DNA of 64,000 bases from Alistipes sp. (GCA_017937765.1 JAGBCY010000022.1:1-64000); one strand, 5' to 3'; counted from the first letter of the stretch, positions 37,062 through 46,014 are shown. Numbers and translations are program-made. Notes: generated from the sequence alone by a model not told the origin.

Positions 37062-38161
37062 TGATTAACGCTGAGCAAATAGCTGATCTCAAGGCACGTG
37101 TGGCGAAGCTCGAGACATCCATCGACATCGAGCAACGACGCATCGACCTTCAGAATGAGCAGGAGCGTACCGAGGAGCCAAACTTCTGGGACGATCCCGA
37201 CGAGGCACGCAAGCAACTTAAGAGGGTTGCAGACATCCGCTCCTCGATTGAAGAGTGGGAGTCGGCACGCCGCACGGTCGACGACCTTGAGCTCGTCCCG
37301 GACTTCGTGGCCGAGGGTGTGCTCACCGAAGAGGAGGCCGAGGAGCAGTATCGCGTGGCGGCGGAGATTGTCGAGAAGTTGGAACTTAGGCAGATGCTCT
37401 CGGGTAAGGAGGATCGCTTGGGTGCTATTATGGATATCAACGCTGGTGCCGGAGGTACCGAGGCCCTCGACTGGGCTCAGATGCTTATGCGTATGTATAC
37501 CCGCTGGGGTGAGGCTCACGGCTACACAGTCAAGGTTGCCAACTATCAGGCGGGTGACGAGGTGGGCGTGAAGTCGTGCACTTTGGAGTTCGAGGGCGAG
37601 TATGCCTATGGCTACCTGCGCAGCGAGAGCGGCGTACATCGTATGGTGCGCCTGTCGCCCTTCAATGCTAACAATAAGCGTCAGACAACCTTCGCCTCGG
37701 TGTTTATTGCCCCTGCTGTCGACGACACTATTGAGATAAACATCTCGCCTGCGGACTATGAGTGGGATACCTTCCGCTCGAGTGGTGCGGGTGGTCAGAA
37801 CGTGAATAAGGTTGAGACGGCGGTGCGACTGCGCTACCACGGCAAGGATCCCGATACGGGCGAGCCGGTAGAGTTCCTTATCGAGAATATGGAGACACGC
37901 TCGCAGCTTATGAACCGCGAGAATGCTATGCGTATCCTGCGCTCGAAGCTCTACCAGAGGGAGTTGGACAAACGTATGGCTACGCAGCAGGCCCTCGAGG
38001 CTACGAAGAAACGCATCGAGTGGGGCTCGCAGATACGTAGCTACGTCTTCGACGACCGCCGCGTGAAGGATCATCGTACGGGCTATCAGACCTCGAATGT
38101 CGATGCCGTGATGGATGGCGACTTGGATGGATTTATTAAGGAGTACTTGTTACAATATTGA
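37061..38161 (+). CDS. prfB: Peptide chain release factor 2
   Basis: 366 residues; recognises UGA and UAA stop codons. It carries the RF2 recognition motif SPF (RLSPFNANN, near residue 206) and the catalytic GGQ (SSGAGGQNVNK, near 245). Many bacteria have an in-frame UGA near codon 25 that forces an autoregulatory +1 frameshift; here the frame is continuous from ATG (overlapping the cysS stop), so that control is absent. The stop TGA overlaps the TTG start of the next gene (TTGA). Confidence 0.96.
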   Translation: MINAEQIADLKARVAKLETSIDIEQRRIDLQNEQERTEEPNFWDDPDEARKQLKRVADIRSSIEEWESARRTVDDLELVPDFVAEGVLTEEEAEEQYRVAAEIVEKLELRQMLSGKEDRLGAIMDINAGAGGTEALDWAQMLMRMYTRWGEAHGYTVKVANYQAGDEVGVKSCTLEFEGEYAYGYLRSESGVHRMVRLSPFNANNKRQTTFASVFIAPAVDDTIEINISPADYEWDTFRSSGAGGQNVNKVETAVRLRYHGKDPDTGEPVEFLIENMETRSQLMNRENAMRILRSKLYQRELDKRMATQQALEATKKRIEWGSQIRSYVFDDRRVKDHRTGYQTSNVDAVMDGDLDGFIKEYLLQY

Positions 38162-39366
38162 TACTTAGACGATTACATATAGCTCTGTTGGCGTTAGCCC
38201 TCTCTATCCTTGCGGCCTGTGCTGGGCGTGCAGCGGGTGGAGGAGTTAGCCTTGCACCCGAGTGTGAGTGCGACGTCGTCGTGGGTGCTGCGGATACGGC
38301 TGCCTATATGCCACTGCTTAGCGAACGTCGCGTGGCGGTGTTGGCCAACCATACGGCTATGTATTCTACGGATGAGCACGTTGTCGATATGCTGCACCGC
38401 GAGGGTATCACGGTTGTGGGTATCTTCGCCCCGGAGCACGGCTTCCGTGGCTCGGTGGAGGCGGGTGCTAAGGTGGAGAATGGGGTAGACTTAAAGACGG
38501 GTATCCCGATTCTCTCGCTCTATAACGGAAATACGCAACGCCCCTCAGACGAGGTTATGCGCTCGTTCGATGTGCTTGTTGTGGATATGCAGGATGTGGG
38601 CCTTAGGTTCTATACCTATTATATATCTATGCTGAGGATGATCGACGCGTGTGCCGACTTCGGCTGCGAGGTCATTGTCTTGGATAGACCGAACCCTAAC
38701 GGTCACTATGTCGACGGCCCTAAGCTCGATATGCGCTATAAGTCGGGTGTGGGGTGGTTGCCGATACCCGTGGTTCACGGCCTTACAATGGGCGAGATTG
38801 CCCGTATGGCCATCGGCGAGGGGTGGGCTAAGGAGGCGAAGCTCACGGTTGTGAGGTGCCAAAATTACGACCACACGACGCACTACGAGCTGCCGATAGC
38901 TCCGTCGCCCAACCTGCCTACGCAGCACTCCATATACCTCTACCCGTCGACCTGCCTCTTCGAAGGTACGGTGGTGAGTATGGGACGTGGCACGGAGGCA
39001 CCGTTCGAGATATATGGCCACCCGGCGATGAAGGGCCGCGACTTTGAATTTACGCCCGTGCCTAATGCGGGCTCGGCCAATCCACCGCACCGCGACAAGC
39101 TATGCTATGGTGTTGATCTTCGTAGTGTTGCGAATGAGGATATCTGGCGCGAGGGGCTTAATTTGGAGTATGTCATCGACGCCTACCGCGACTTGGATAT
39201 GGGTGAGAAGTTCTTTACGCCTATGTTCGAGAAGCTCATCGGTGTGGGCTATGTCCGCGAGATGATTATGGCGGGAGCCTCGGCCGAGGAGATTGAGGCT
39301 CGCTGGGCTGAGGACGTCGAGGAGTTCAAAGTGTTGAGACGTAAATATTTGTTATACAAAGAGTAA
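38158..39366 (+). CDS. namZ: Exo-beta-N-acetylmuramidase-like lipoprotein (DUF1343/NamZ)
   Basis: 402 residues. The start must be TTG at 38158: the next ATG lies well inside the mature protein, and TTG gives a proper signal peptide MILRRLHIALLALALSILAAC with lipobox LAAC. The DUF1343 core (AVLANHTAMYS, IFAPEHGFRG, YNGNTQRPSDE, DMQDVGLRFYTYISM-like, LDRPNPNGH, HGLTMGE) matches NamZ, which releases terminal MurNAc from peptidoglycan fragments. The TTGA overlap with prfB suggests translational coupling and low expression. Peptidoglycan recycling outside the cytoplasm is the likely role. Confidence 0.88.
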   Translation: MILRRLHIALLALALSILAACAGRAAGGGVSLAPECECDVVVGAADTAAYMPLLSERRVAVLANHTAMYSTDEHVVDMLHREGITVVGIFAPEHGFRGSVEAGAKVENGVDLKTGIPILSLYNGNTQRPSDEVMRSFDVLVVDMQDVGLRFYTYYISMLRMIDACADFGCEVIVLDRPNPNGHYVDGPKLDMRYKSGVGWLPIPVVHGLTMGEIARMAIGEGWAKEAKLTVVRCQNYDHTTHYELPIAPSPNLPTQHSIYLYPSTCLFEGTVVSMGRGTEAPFEIYGHPAMKGRDFEFTPVPNAGSANPPHRDKLCYGVDLRSVANEDIWREGLNLEYVIDAYRDLDMGEKFFTPMFEKLIGVGYVREMIMAGASAEEIEARWAEDVEEFKVLRRKYLLYKE

Positions 39367-39387
39367 TAACTAAAACAGAAGATAAAT

Positions 39388-40449
39388 ATGGGATTTTTTG
39401 ATCTATTTAAAAGAAAGAAGGTAGAGGAGCCTAAGGTCGAGGAGCACAGAAGCCCTGAGGAGGTTGAGGCCGAAGCGGTGCGCGAGGCAGAACAGGCGAA
39501 GGCCGAGGCCGAAGCGGAGCGTAAGGAGCTCGAGGTGGGACTCGAGAAGACTAAGGAGGGCTTCTTTGGTAAGCTCAAGCGTGCCATTGCAGGTCGTACG
39601 ACTGTCGATGCCGACGTGCTCGATGACTTAGAGGAGGTGCTTATCACCTCGGATGTGGGTGTTGAGACCACGGTGAAGATCATCCGTGCTATCGAGGAGC
39701 GTGTTGCTCGCGATAAGTATATGAATACGGAGGAGCTTCACGGCATCCTTCGTGACGAGATCGCCTCGCTTATGGAGGAGTCGCATCGTTCGACCGAGGA
39801 CTTCGGTATCGAGGTTAAGGAGGGTATGCCCTATGTGCTTATGGTTGTGGGTGTTAATGGTGCTGGTAAGACTACGACCATCGGTAAGCTCGCAGCGCAG
39901 CTTACGAAGGCCGGACGTAAGGTGTATATTGGTGCTGCCGATACGTTCCGTGCTGCTGCCATCGACCAACTCGCCGTGTGGGCCGATCGTGCTGGTGCCA
40001 CGATGGTGCGTCAAGATATGGGCTCGGACCCCGCGTCGGTGGCTTACGACACGTTGCGCTCGGCAGTGGCAAATGGTGCCGACGTGGTCTTGATTGACAC
40101 GGCGGGACGTCTGCACAACAAGGTGGGTCTTATGAAGGAGCTTACGAAGATTCGCAACGTGATGTCGAAGGTTATCCCCGATGCTCCGCACGAGGTGATG
40201 CTCGTATTGGATGGCTCGACGGGACAGAACGCCTTTGAGCAGGCAAAGCAGTTTACCGAGGCTACGCAGGTGACCTCGCTCACGATCACGAAGCTCGACG
40301 GCACGGCTAAGGGTGGCGTGGTTATCGGCATCAGTGACAAGTTCCATATCCCCGTGCGTTATATCGGTATTGGCGAGGGCATCGACCAGCTTAAGATGTT
40401 CGATCGTCGCGAGTTTGTGCGTGCATTATTCGGAGAATCAAAGAGATAA
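39388..40449 (+). CDS. ftsY: Signal recognition particle receptor FtsY
   Basis: 353 residues. An acidic, helical A region (residues 10-50, rich in EEVEAEAV and EAEAERKE) precedes the NG GTPase domain: P-loop GVNGAGKTTTIGKL near 154, DTFRAAA near 192, DTAGR near 237 and TKLDGTAKGG near 300. It docks SRP-ribosome complexes at the membrane. rimO follows after 5 bases. In other Bacteroidales I know rpmB-rpmG-DUF4295 directly upstream; here that trio is at 59023. Confidence 0.97.
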   Translation: MGFFDLFKRKKVEEPKVEEHRSPEEVEAEAVREAEQAKAEAEAERKELEVGLEKTKEGFFGKLKRAIAGRTTVDADVLDDLEEVLITSDVGVETTVKIIRAIEERVARDKYMNTEELHGILRDEIASLMEESHRSTEDFGIEVKEGMPYVLMVVGVNGAGKTTTIGKLAAQLTKAGRKVYIGAADTFRAAAIDQLAVWADRAGATMVRQDMGSDPASVAYDTLRSAVANGADVVLIDTAGRLHNKVGLMKELTKIRNVMSKVIPDAPHEVMLVLDGSTGQNAFEQAKQFTEATQVTSLTITKLDGTAKGGVVIGISDKFHIPVRYIGIGEGIDQLKMFDRREFVRALFGESKR

Positions 40450-40454
40450 CTGCG

Positions 40455-41750
40455 GTGAAAAAGATAAACATAATAACCCTCGGATGCTCGAAGAATACGG
40501 TAGACTCGGAGCATCTCGCTGCGCAACTGGCGGCCGTGGGGTATAAGATAACCTTCGACAGCGACCGCGCGAATGCCGATGTCGTTGTTATCAACACCTG
40601 CGGCTTCATCGGCGATGCCAAGCAGGAGTCGATTGATACAATCCTCAGTGCCGCACAGCTTAAGGCGGCGGGTAAGATCGAGGAGCTCTTCGTCGTGGGC
40701 TGCCTGTCGCAGCGTTATGCCGATGAGCTTCGTCCCGAACTTCCTGAGGTCGACGACTTCTTTGGCGTTAACGACTGGGCAGACATCGTTGCACGCTTGG
40801 GCGCGAAGTATCGTAGGGAGCAAGAGACTGACCGCGAGCTATCTACGCCGTCGCATTACGCCTACCTCAAGATTTCGGAGGGGTGTAACTGGATGTGTGG
40901 CTATTGCGCGATACCGCTTATTCGCGGTCGTCACCACTCGGTGCCTATGGAGGAGCTCGTTGCCGAGGCTGAGAAGTTGGCGGCTAAGGGTGTTAAGGAG
41001 TTGATGGTCATAGCTCAGGACACGACCTACTATGGCGTTGACCTCTATGGCGAGCGTAAGATTGCCGAGCTGCTGGAGCGTCTTTGCCGCATTGATGGCA
41101 TCGAGTGGATACGTCTGCACTATGCCTATCCCACGGACTTCCCGGATGAGGTAATCGAGGTTATGGCCCGCGAGAAGAAGATATGTCGCTATCTCGATAT
41201 TCCATTCCAGCATATATCTGATAACCAGCTCGCTGCGATGAAACGTCGCCATACGAAGGCTGAGGCTTTGGCTCTTATCGAGAAGTTGCGTCGTGCGATT
41301 CCCGATATAGCGTTGCGCACAACGCTGCTCGTTGGCTACCCCGGAGAGACCGAGGAGGACTTCGCAGAGCTTATGGAGTTTGTGCGCGAGGTGCGCTTCG
41401 ACCGTCTCGGTGTGTTCCCCTATTCGGAGGAGGAGGGTACCTACTCGGCAACGCGCCTTGCGGACGATGTGCCCGAGGAGGTTAAGCACGATCGTGCCGA
41501 TAGGGTTATGAGCCTTCAGGAGCACATCTCGCTGGAGAACAACGCTCGTAGGATTGGTAGCCGTATGCGTGTGATTGTCGATCGCAAGGAGGGCGACTTT
41601 TATATTGGTCGCTCGGAGTACGACTCACCCGAGGTGGATCAGGAGATTATCATCGACAGCGATGGTAAACGTCTGTATCGTGGTCGTTTCTACGACGTTG
41701 AGATCGTCGATTGCGAGGACTATGACCTATATGCTCGATTGATAAAGTAG
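40455..41750 (+). CDS. rimO: Ribosomal protein S12 methylthiotransferase
   Basis: 431 residues with a GTG start 5 bases after ftsY. It adds a methylthio group to an Asp of ribosomal protein S12. N-terminal MTTase domain with GCSKN (Cys11) and NTCGF; radical-SAM motif EGCNWMCGYCAIP near 142-154 (three Cys binding 4Fe-4S); C-terminal TRAM domain (about 370-431). The CAIPLIRG form is characteristic of RimO rather than MiaB. Confidence 0.95.
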   Translation: MKKINIITLGCSKNTVDSEHLAAQLAAVGYKITFDSDRANADVVVINTCGFIGDAKQESIDTILSAAQLKAAGKIEELFVVGCLSQRYADELRPELPEVDDFFGVNDWADIVARLGAKYRREQETDRELSTPSHYAYLKISEGCNWMCGYCAIPLIRGRHHSVPMEELVAEAEKLAAKGVKELMVIAQDTTYYGVDLYGERKIAELLERLCRIDGIEWIRLHYAYPTDFPDEVIEVMAREKKICRYLDIPFQHISDNQLAAMKRRHTKAEALALIEKLRRAIPDIALRTTLLVGYPGETEEDFAELMEFVREVRFDRLGVFPYSEEEGTYSATRLADDVPEEVKHDRADRVMSLQEHISLENNARRIGSRMRVIVDRKEGDFYIGRSEYDSPEVDQEIIIDSDGKRLYRGRFYDVEIVDCEDYDLYARLIK

Positions 41751-41770
41751 TAGTTTGTCGGCCAAAAATT

Positions 41771-41800
41771 TTGGTATTTGGCGAAAAATATATATCTTTG
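41771..41800 (+). promoter_or_regulatory. Putative promoter of the coiled-coil/zapA pair
   Basis: TTG at 41771-41773 and TATCTTTG at 41793-41800, spacing 19 bp; leader about 35 bases. Confidence 0.5.
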
Positions 41801-41842
41801 GGCATTAATAGCAATTGCGTACACAGAAACATTGCCAAAAGA

Positions 41843-42145
41843 ATGGCCGACAAGGAGATCATAAAACGACTTAATGGCGAGGTTGAGCGTCTCATTGAGG
41901 ACCACCGTCGCATAGCTAAGGAGTGTCGTGAGCTCATCAAGGAGCGCGATAGGCTTCTCGGCGATAAGCGTCGTTTGGAAGAGGAGGTCCGTGGCCTTAA
42001 TGCACGTCTCAAGAGCGCGGAGCTTACGGACGTTATGCGTGGGTCGTCGGGCGATGTGGAGCGTGCGCGCCAGCGTGTCAACAGTTTATTGCGGGAGGTT
42101 GACCGTTGTATAGCAGCAATAAAACACGAACAGGAAAATAATTAG
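41843..42145 (+). CDS. Coiled-coil protein upstream of zapA
   Basis: 100 residues from MADKEIIKRLNGEVERLIED (an in-frame upstream ATG precedes the promoter-to-start distance expected and is rejected). Almost the whole protein is a charged coiled coil (residues 5-60 and 75-97), with a break at ELTDVMRGSSGD. No signal peptide, so cytosolic. It is 5 bases before zapA, and the promoter at 41771 would drive both. Short coiled-coil proteins paired with ZapA in other bacteria (ZapB, ZauP) bridge FtsZ rings, so a ZapA partner is a sensible hypothesis; sequence identity to those was not seen. Confidence 0.75.
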   Translation: MADKEIIKRLNGEVERLIEDHRRIAKECRELIKERDRLLGDKRRLEEEVRGLNARLKSAELTDVMRGSSGDVERARQRVNSLLREVDRCIAAIKHEQENN

Positions 42146-42150
42146 CAACG

Positions 42151-42441
42151 ATGGCAGACGCAAAGGTTAAGATAAATATTTCGATTGCTGGCCGAAGCTA
42201 CCCGATGACCATCGATGCGGCAAACGAGGAGCTCTACCGCGTTGCGGCTAAGAGGCTGAACGAGAAGATAACGGAGTACGCACGTATCCCGAAATTTGAT
42301 ATTCAGGATCGTCTGGCTATGGCGGCTCTACGATATTCGATACTCGCACTAACCACTGAGCAGAGTGCTGCGTTGGGCGATGACGATGTCGAGGAGCTAC
42401 GTGCCATAGAGCAGAAGATACGCCAATATATTAAGGCCTAA
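42151..42441 (+). CDS. zapA: Cell division protein ZapA
   Basis: 96 residues. N-terminal KINISIAGRSYPMTI and the helix with DIQDRLAMAALRYSILAL followed by a C-terminal coiled coil fit the ZapA family, which bundles FtsZ filaments at the division site. Full length for the family. It is followed by a structured RNA candidate and then rny. Confidence 0.9.
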   Translation: MADAKVKINISIAGRSYPMTIDAANEELYRVAAKRLNEKITEYARIPKFDIQDRLAMAALRYSILALTTEQSAALGDDDVEELRAIEQKIRQYIKA

Positions 42442-42459
42442 AGTTAGGCGCGATATTTG

Positions 42460-42728
42460 CCCCTCAAAGGGTGACACCCCTTAGGTGTCGTAGGTTCTTT
42501 ATATAGAGAGATCTATCCCGCATAGATTCCTTAAAAGCTTTGCGATCTGTACAATTTTTATTACATTGGGACAACTCTCGAGTAATGTCACAAAACAAGG
42601 CCTCAACCCTTCGGGGTGTGTTGCGTAAGCGGCACCAGTGGACTGTTGCGTGCCTCGGAGCCCCACCTATGACTTATCGAAGGATTCGTCAAACAAGTTA
42701 AGGAGTCTCTGCGGTTTTTTTTTGAAAC
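42460..42728 (+). ncRNA. Structured RNA candidate, possibly 6S RNA
   Basis: The 330 bases between zapA and rny hold no ORF but much structure: GACACC-CCTTA-GGTGTC hairpin near 42471-42487; GTCGTAGGT (42485-42493) can pair over 170 bases with ACCTATGAC (near 42664-42674), which competes with the first hairpin; an ACCC-TTCG-GGGT hairpin near 42607-42620; and TTTTTTTTT at the 3' end (42715-42723). GATATTTG near 42452 is a possible -7 box. A gene for 6S RNA follows zapA in many bacteria, so 6S is the leading guess. Boundaries are approximate. Confidence 0.5.
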
Positions 42729-42771
42729 TATTTAAAACATTTACTAACAATATAATAACACCTAATTCAGT

Positions 42772-44301
42772 ATGAATTCTATTTGGATAATCGTCGGTGT
42801 TGTGGTCGGAGCACTCGTTGGTGGCTTTGCTGCCTACTTCGCTGCCCGAGCACGCGCAAAGGCCATTGTTGCTAAGGCAGAGGCCGACGGCGAAATGATA
42901 AAGAAGGAGAAGTTGTTGCAGGCTAAGGAGAAGTTTATCCAGCTTAAGAGTGACCACGATCGTCAGGTTAACGAGCGCAACCAGAAGCTCCAGCAGAGCG
43001 AGCAGCGCGCTAAGCAGATGGAGGCTAACCTCCAGCACAAGGAGCGCGACTTGGATAAGAAGGCTGCCGATTATGACAAGCGTAAGGAGCAGCTCGAGGC
43101 TCAGTTCCAGACGGTTGAGTCACGTAAAGAGGAGCTTGCAGCGGTTATCAAGGAGCAGAATACCCGTCTCGAGCAGATATCGGGTATGAGCTCTGAGGAG
43201 GCGAAAAACGTCCTCATTGAGAATATGAAGAACGAGGCTAAGGCTGATGCTCAGGCCTACATCACTGAGACCATCGAGGAGGCTAAGCTCTCGGCTACGA
43301 AGGAGGCTAAGCGTATCGTTGTGGCTTCGATCCAGAGGGTCGCAACCGAGACCGCCATCGAGAATGCCGTTACGGTGTTCAACATCGAGTCGGACGAGGT
43401 TAAGGGCCGTATCATCGGTCGCGAGGGTCGTAACATCCGTGCTTTGGAGGCTGCTACGGGTATCGAGATTATCGTCGACGATACACCCGAGGCAATCATC
43501 CTCTCGGGCTTCGACCCCGTGCGTAGAGAGATTGCTCGCTTGGCTCTGCATCAGCTCGTTACCGATGGCCGTATCCACCCTGCACGTATCGAGGAGGTTG
43601 TGGCTAAGGTTAAGAAGCAGATCGAGGAGGAGATCGTCGAGGTCGGTAAGCGCACGACCATCGACCTTGGTATCCACGGCCTGCACCCCGAGCTTATCCG
43701 ACTTATTGGTAAGATGAAGTACCGCTCGTCGTATGGCCAGAACCTATTGCAGCACGCTCGCGAGACGGCTAACCTCGCAGGTATTATGGCCGCAGAGCTC
43801 GGCCTTAATCCTAAGGCTGCACGCCGCGCCGGTCTCTTGCACGATATCGGTAAGGTGCCCGATGATGAGCCCGAGTTGCCACACGCAATTATCGGTATGA
43901 AGCTTGCCGAGAAGTATAAGGAGAAGCCCGATGTATGTAACGCCATCGGTGCTCACCACGACGAGGTTGAGATGACGTCGCTTATCGCTCCTATCATTCA
44001 GGTCTGCGATGCTATCTCGGGTGCTCGCCCCGGTGCTCGTCGCGAGGTTGTGGAGTCGTACATCAAGCGTTTGAAGGAGATGGAGGGTATCGCCCTCTCG
44101 TACCCCGGCGTTGTTAAGACCTATGCTATCCAGGCAGGTCGTGAGCTTCGCGTGATTGTTGGCGCGGATAAGCTCTCGGATCAGGAGTCGGAGGCATTGT
44201 CACACGATATCGCTAAGAAGATTCAAGACGAGATGACCTACCCGGGCCAGGTGAAGATCACCGTCATTCGCGAGACTCGTTCGGTATCGTACGCCAAGTA
44301 G
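42772..44301 (+). CDS. rny: Ribonuclease Y
   Basis: 509 residues. An N-terminal membrane anchor (5-25), a long charged coiled coil (about 28-190), a KH domain ([21 protein letters not shown] near 210) and an HD domain with [19 protein letters not shown] near 355-375. It is a membrane-associated endoribonuclease that starts mRNA decay. Length is typical. A terminator follows at 44323. Confidence 0.96.
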   Translation: MNSIWIIVGVVVGALVGGFAAYFAARARAKAIVAKAEADGEMIKKEKLLQAKEKFIQLKSDHDRQVNERNQKLQQSEQRAKQMEANLQHKERDLDKKAADYDKRKEQLEAQFQTVESRKEELAAVIKEQNTRLEQISGMSSEEAKNVLIENMKNEAKADAQAYITETIEEAKLSATKEAKRIVVASIQRVATETAIENAVTVFNIESDEVKGRIIGREGRNIRALEAATGIEIIVDDTPEAIILSGFDPVRREIARLALHQLVTDGRIHPARIEEVVAKVKKQIEEEIVEVGKRTTIDLGIHGLHPELIRLIGKMKYRSSYGQNLLQHARETANLAGIMAAELGLNPKAARRAGLLHDIGKVPDDEPELPHAIIGMKLAEKYKEKPDVCNAIGAHHDEVEMTSLIAPIIQVCDAISGARPGARREVVESYIKRLKEMEGIALSYPGVVKTYAIQAGRELRVIVGADKLSDQESEALSHDIAKKIQDEMTYPGQVKITVIRETRSVSYAK

Positions 44302-44322
44302 CGTTTCGTGCCACGCTAACAC

Positions 44323-44361
44323 TGCGGGCTGTCGGGCTAATGGTCTGACGGCCCGCACTCT
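44323..44361 (+). terminator. Rho-independent terminator of rny
   Basis: TGCGGGC-T-GTC (44323-44333) pairs with GAC-G-GCCCGCA (44347-44357) with one T-G pair; CTCTTT follows. Confidence 0.65.
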
Positions 44362-44404
44362 TTATATTTATATATATGTCGGGTGCGAAAAAATAGGTCT
44401 GTCG

Positions 44405-44436
44405 TTTGCGTATATCGAGAATTTTTACTACATTTG
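44405..44436 (+). promoter_or_regulatory. Putative promoter of deoC
   Basis: TTTG at 44405-44408 and TACATTTG at 44429-44436, spacing 20 bp. The leader would be about 95 bases with no obvious structure. Confidence 0.5.
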
Positions 44437-44539
44437 TGATTACAAAACGAGAGAACTGGCCTTTTCGGGTATATGAGGAATGGTGTGAACCTCGCGTTTA
44501 GGATTAAAGAAAGTGATAATTTTTTGATTGTTTCCGACT

Positions 44540-45415
44540 ATGGACTACGTTAAAGAGTTAGAGAAATATGCTCCAGCACACACCGAGGCGCAGGTAGCTA
44601 AGGAGGTCGCTAAGATTAAAATGGCGGCAAATCGTAATGGTAACGTCGATGTCTACAAGTTCTGTTACTCGGCCATCGACCTTACTACGTTGTCGTGTAC
44701 CGACTCGCAGGAGTCTGTGCAGGCTTTCGTGCGTAAGGCTGTCGACTTCTACGAGAAGTATCCCAACATCCCGAATGTAGCCTCTATATGTGTTTACCCT
44801 CCCTTTGTTGAGACCGTGGGCCTCGAGATTGACGGCACGCCTATGCGCATCACGAGCGTAGCTGGTGCCTTCCCTGCGTCGCAGAGCTTCATCGAGGTTA
44901 AGGCTTTAGAGGTGGCTATGGCCATCGAGAACGGTGCCGACGAGATTGATATCGTCCTAAACCCTGGCCTTATGATTGCGGGCCACGAGGCTGAGGCTGC
45001 CAGCGAGGTAGAGGTGCTCAGAGAGGAGGCTAAGGATGTTGTCCTTAAGGTCATCATCGAGTCGGGAGCACTCAAGAGTCCTGAGCTTATCCGCCGTGCA
45101 TCGCTCGTGTCGATGTTTGCGGGTGCCGACTTCGTTAAGACATCTACCGGCAAGATCGACATCGCTGCAACGCCTGAGGCTGCGTTTGTTATGTGCCACG
45201 CCATCAAGGATTACTACAATATGACTGGTCGTAAGGTAGGCTTCAAGGCTGCTGGTGGTGTCCGCACGCCCGAGGATGCTGCGCTCTACTACACCATCGT
45301 CGAGGAGGTCTTGGGCAAGGAGTGGCTCACTACCGACCTCTTCCGCATCGGAGCCTCATCGGCAGCGAATAACCTAATTTCTGCGATAGAGGATAAGGTT
45401 ATCAAATACTTCTAA
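44540..45415 (+). CDS. deoC: Deoxyribose-phosphate aldolase
   Basis: 291 residues from MDYVKELEKYAPAHTEAQVA (an upstream TTG start at 44528 is less likely). It splits 2-deoxyribose-5-phosphate to glyceraldehyde-3-phosphate and acetaldehyde in deoxynucleoside breakdown. Schiff-base Lys in FVKTSTGK near 204 and the second Lys in GFKAAGGVRTPEDA near 237. The first 45 residues form an extra helix usual for the longer DeoC branch. No other deo genes are nearby. The stop codon is part of the palindromic repeat at 45414. Confidence 0.95.
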   Translation: MDYVKELEKYAPAHTEAQVAKEVAKIKMAANRNGNVDVYKFCYSAIDLTTLSCTDSQESVQAFVRKAVDFYEKYPNIPNVASICVYPPFVETVGLEIDGTPMRITSVAGAFPASQSFIEVKALEVAMAIENGADEIDIVLNPGLMIAGHEAEAASEVEVLREEAKDVVLKVIIESGALKSPELIRRASLVSMFAGADFVKTSTGKIDIAATPEAAFVMCHAIKDYYNMTGRKVGFKAAGGVRTPEDAALYYTIVEEVLGKEWLTTDLFRIGASSAANNLISAIEDKVIKYF

Positions 45416-45540
45416 TTTAGCGTGATAGCAGTGCTACTGTGACGCTTCAATCAACGCTCCGAATGGGAAATACGTCAAGTATGTCCCATCCGGGCTGATT
45501 TCATGTCGAGACCAAGCCTAACCCCTTCTGACAACAAATT
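45414..45540 (+). repeat. MITE-like palindromic repeat, copy B1 (subfamily II)
   Basis: Starts AATTTAGCGTGATAG inside the deoC stop codon; ends CCCCTTCTGACAACAAATT. Central stem CCG-A-ATGGGA against TCCCAT-C-CGG with the same A-C mismatch as A1 and B3. The inner GTAC/GTAC pair of the other copies is replaced by ATAC/GTAT, a compensatory change. The right arm has ACCAAGCCTAACC as in A2. Confidence 0.75.
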
Positions 45541-45669
45541 ATTTCTTGTGGTAATGGGTCATTCTCTACCTATCCCTAAATATGGCTACCTCGGGCTGTA
45601 CGTCATAGTACTATCCCGAGGTAGTTACTTTTGTGATGCACCACATCTCACGACTTTTGACGCTAAATT
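45537..45669 (+). repeat. MITE-like palindromic repeat, copy B2 (subfamily II)
   Basis: Directly follows B1. Starts AATTATTTCTTGTGGTAATGGG and ends TTTTGACGCTAAATT. Perfect stem CTACCTCGGG / CCCGAGGTAG closing CTGTACGTCATAGTACTAT. The flank GATGCACCA is shared with A2. Confidence 0.75.
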
Positions 45670-45671
45670 GT

Positions 45672-45799
45672 AATTTATTGTGATAAGGCAGCATCTACTG
45701 CCGCTAACAAAAAATGCCGTCAATGGGCTGTACGTTAAGTACTATCCCATCGACGGCATTTTTGCTGAGTGTTCAATCCGCTACCTTCTGATAAGAAAT
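45672..45799 (+). repeat. MITE-like palindromic repeat, copy B3 (subfamily I)
   Basis: Starts AATTTATTGTGATAAGG and ends CCTTCTGATAAGAAAT. Central stem AATGCCGTC-A-ATGGG / CCCAT-C-GACGGCATT closing CTGTACGTTAAGTACTAT. It aligns with A1 along its length. The remaining 45800-45960 shows no gene. Confidence 0.8.
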
Positions 45800-45967
45800 G
45801 AGGTCATATGCTACCAGTTGGTGGGTTGTGTGAGTAGATGGGTTAATTGGGGCAGGCGGGCAGACGCCTACGTGATACTTAAACCACGGAACCCGCAGAA
45901 CCCACGAAATCAGTTATACGGGGTTACTCCAACAGTGCGTCATTGCCCATAATTCCCACATAAAAAA

Positions 45968-45993
45968 GGCGTGATAGCCGAAACTATCACGCC
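45968..45993 (-). terminator. Rho-independent terminator
   Basis: GGCGTGATAG (45968-45977) pairs with CTATCACGCC (45984-45993); on the minus strand six T follow. It ends the lipoprotein gene at 46015. Confidence 0.85.
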
Positions 45994-46014
45994 CGAAATA
46001 TCACCTAATCAATA

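Noticed and set aside
37061-37160. Possible programmed frameshift in prfB
   Set aside because: No in-frame TGA near codon 25; the frame is continuous from the ATG that overlaps the cysS stop.
36845-38074. 409-codon open frame opposite cysS/prfB
   Set aside because: Shadow frame across two well-identified genes.
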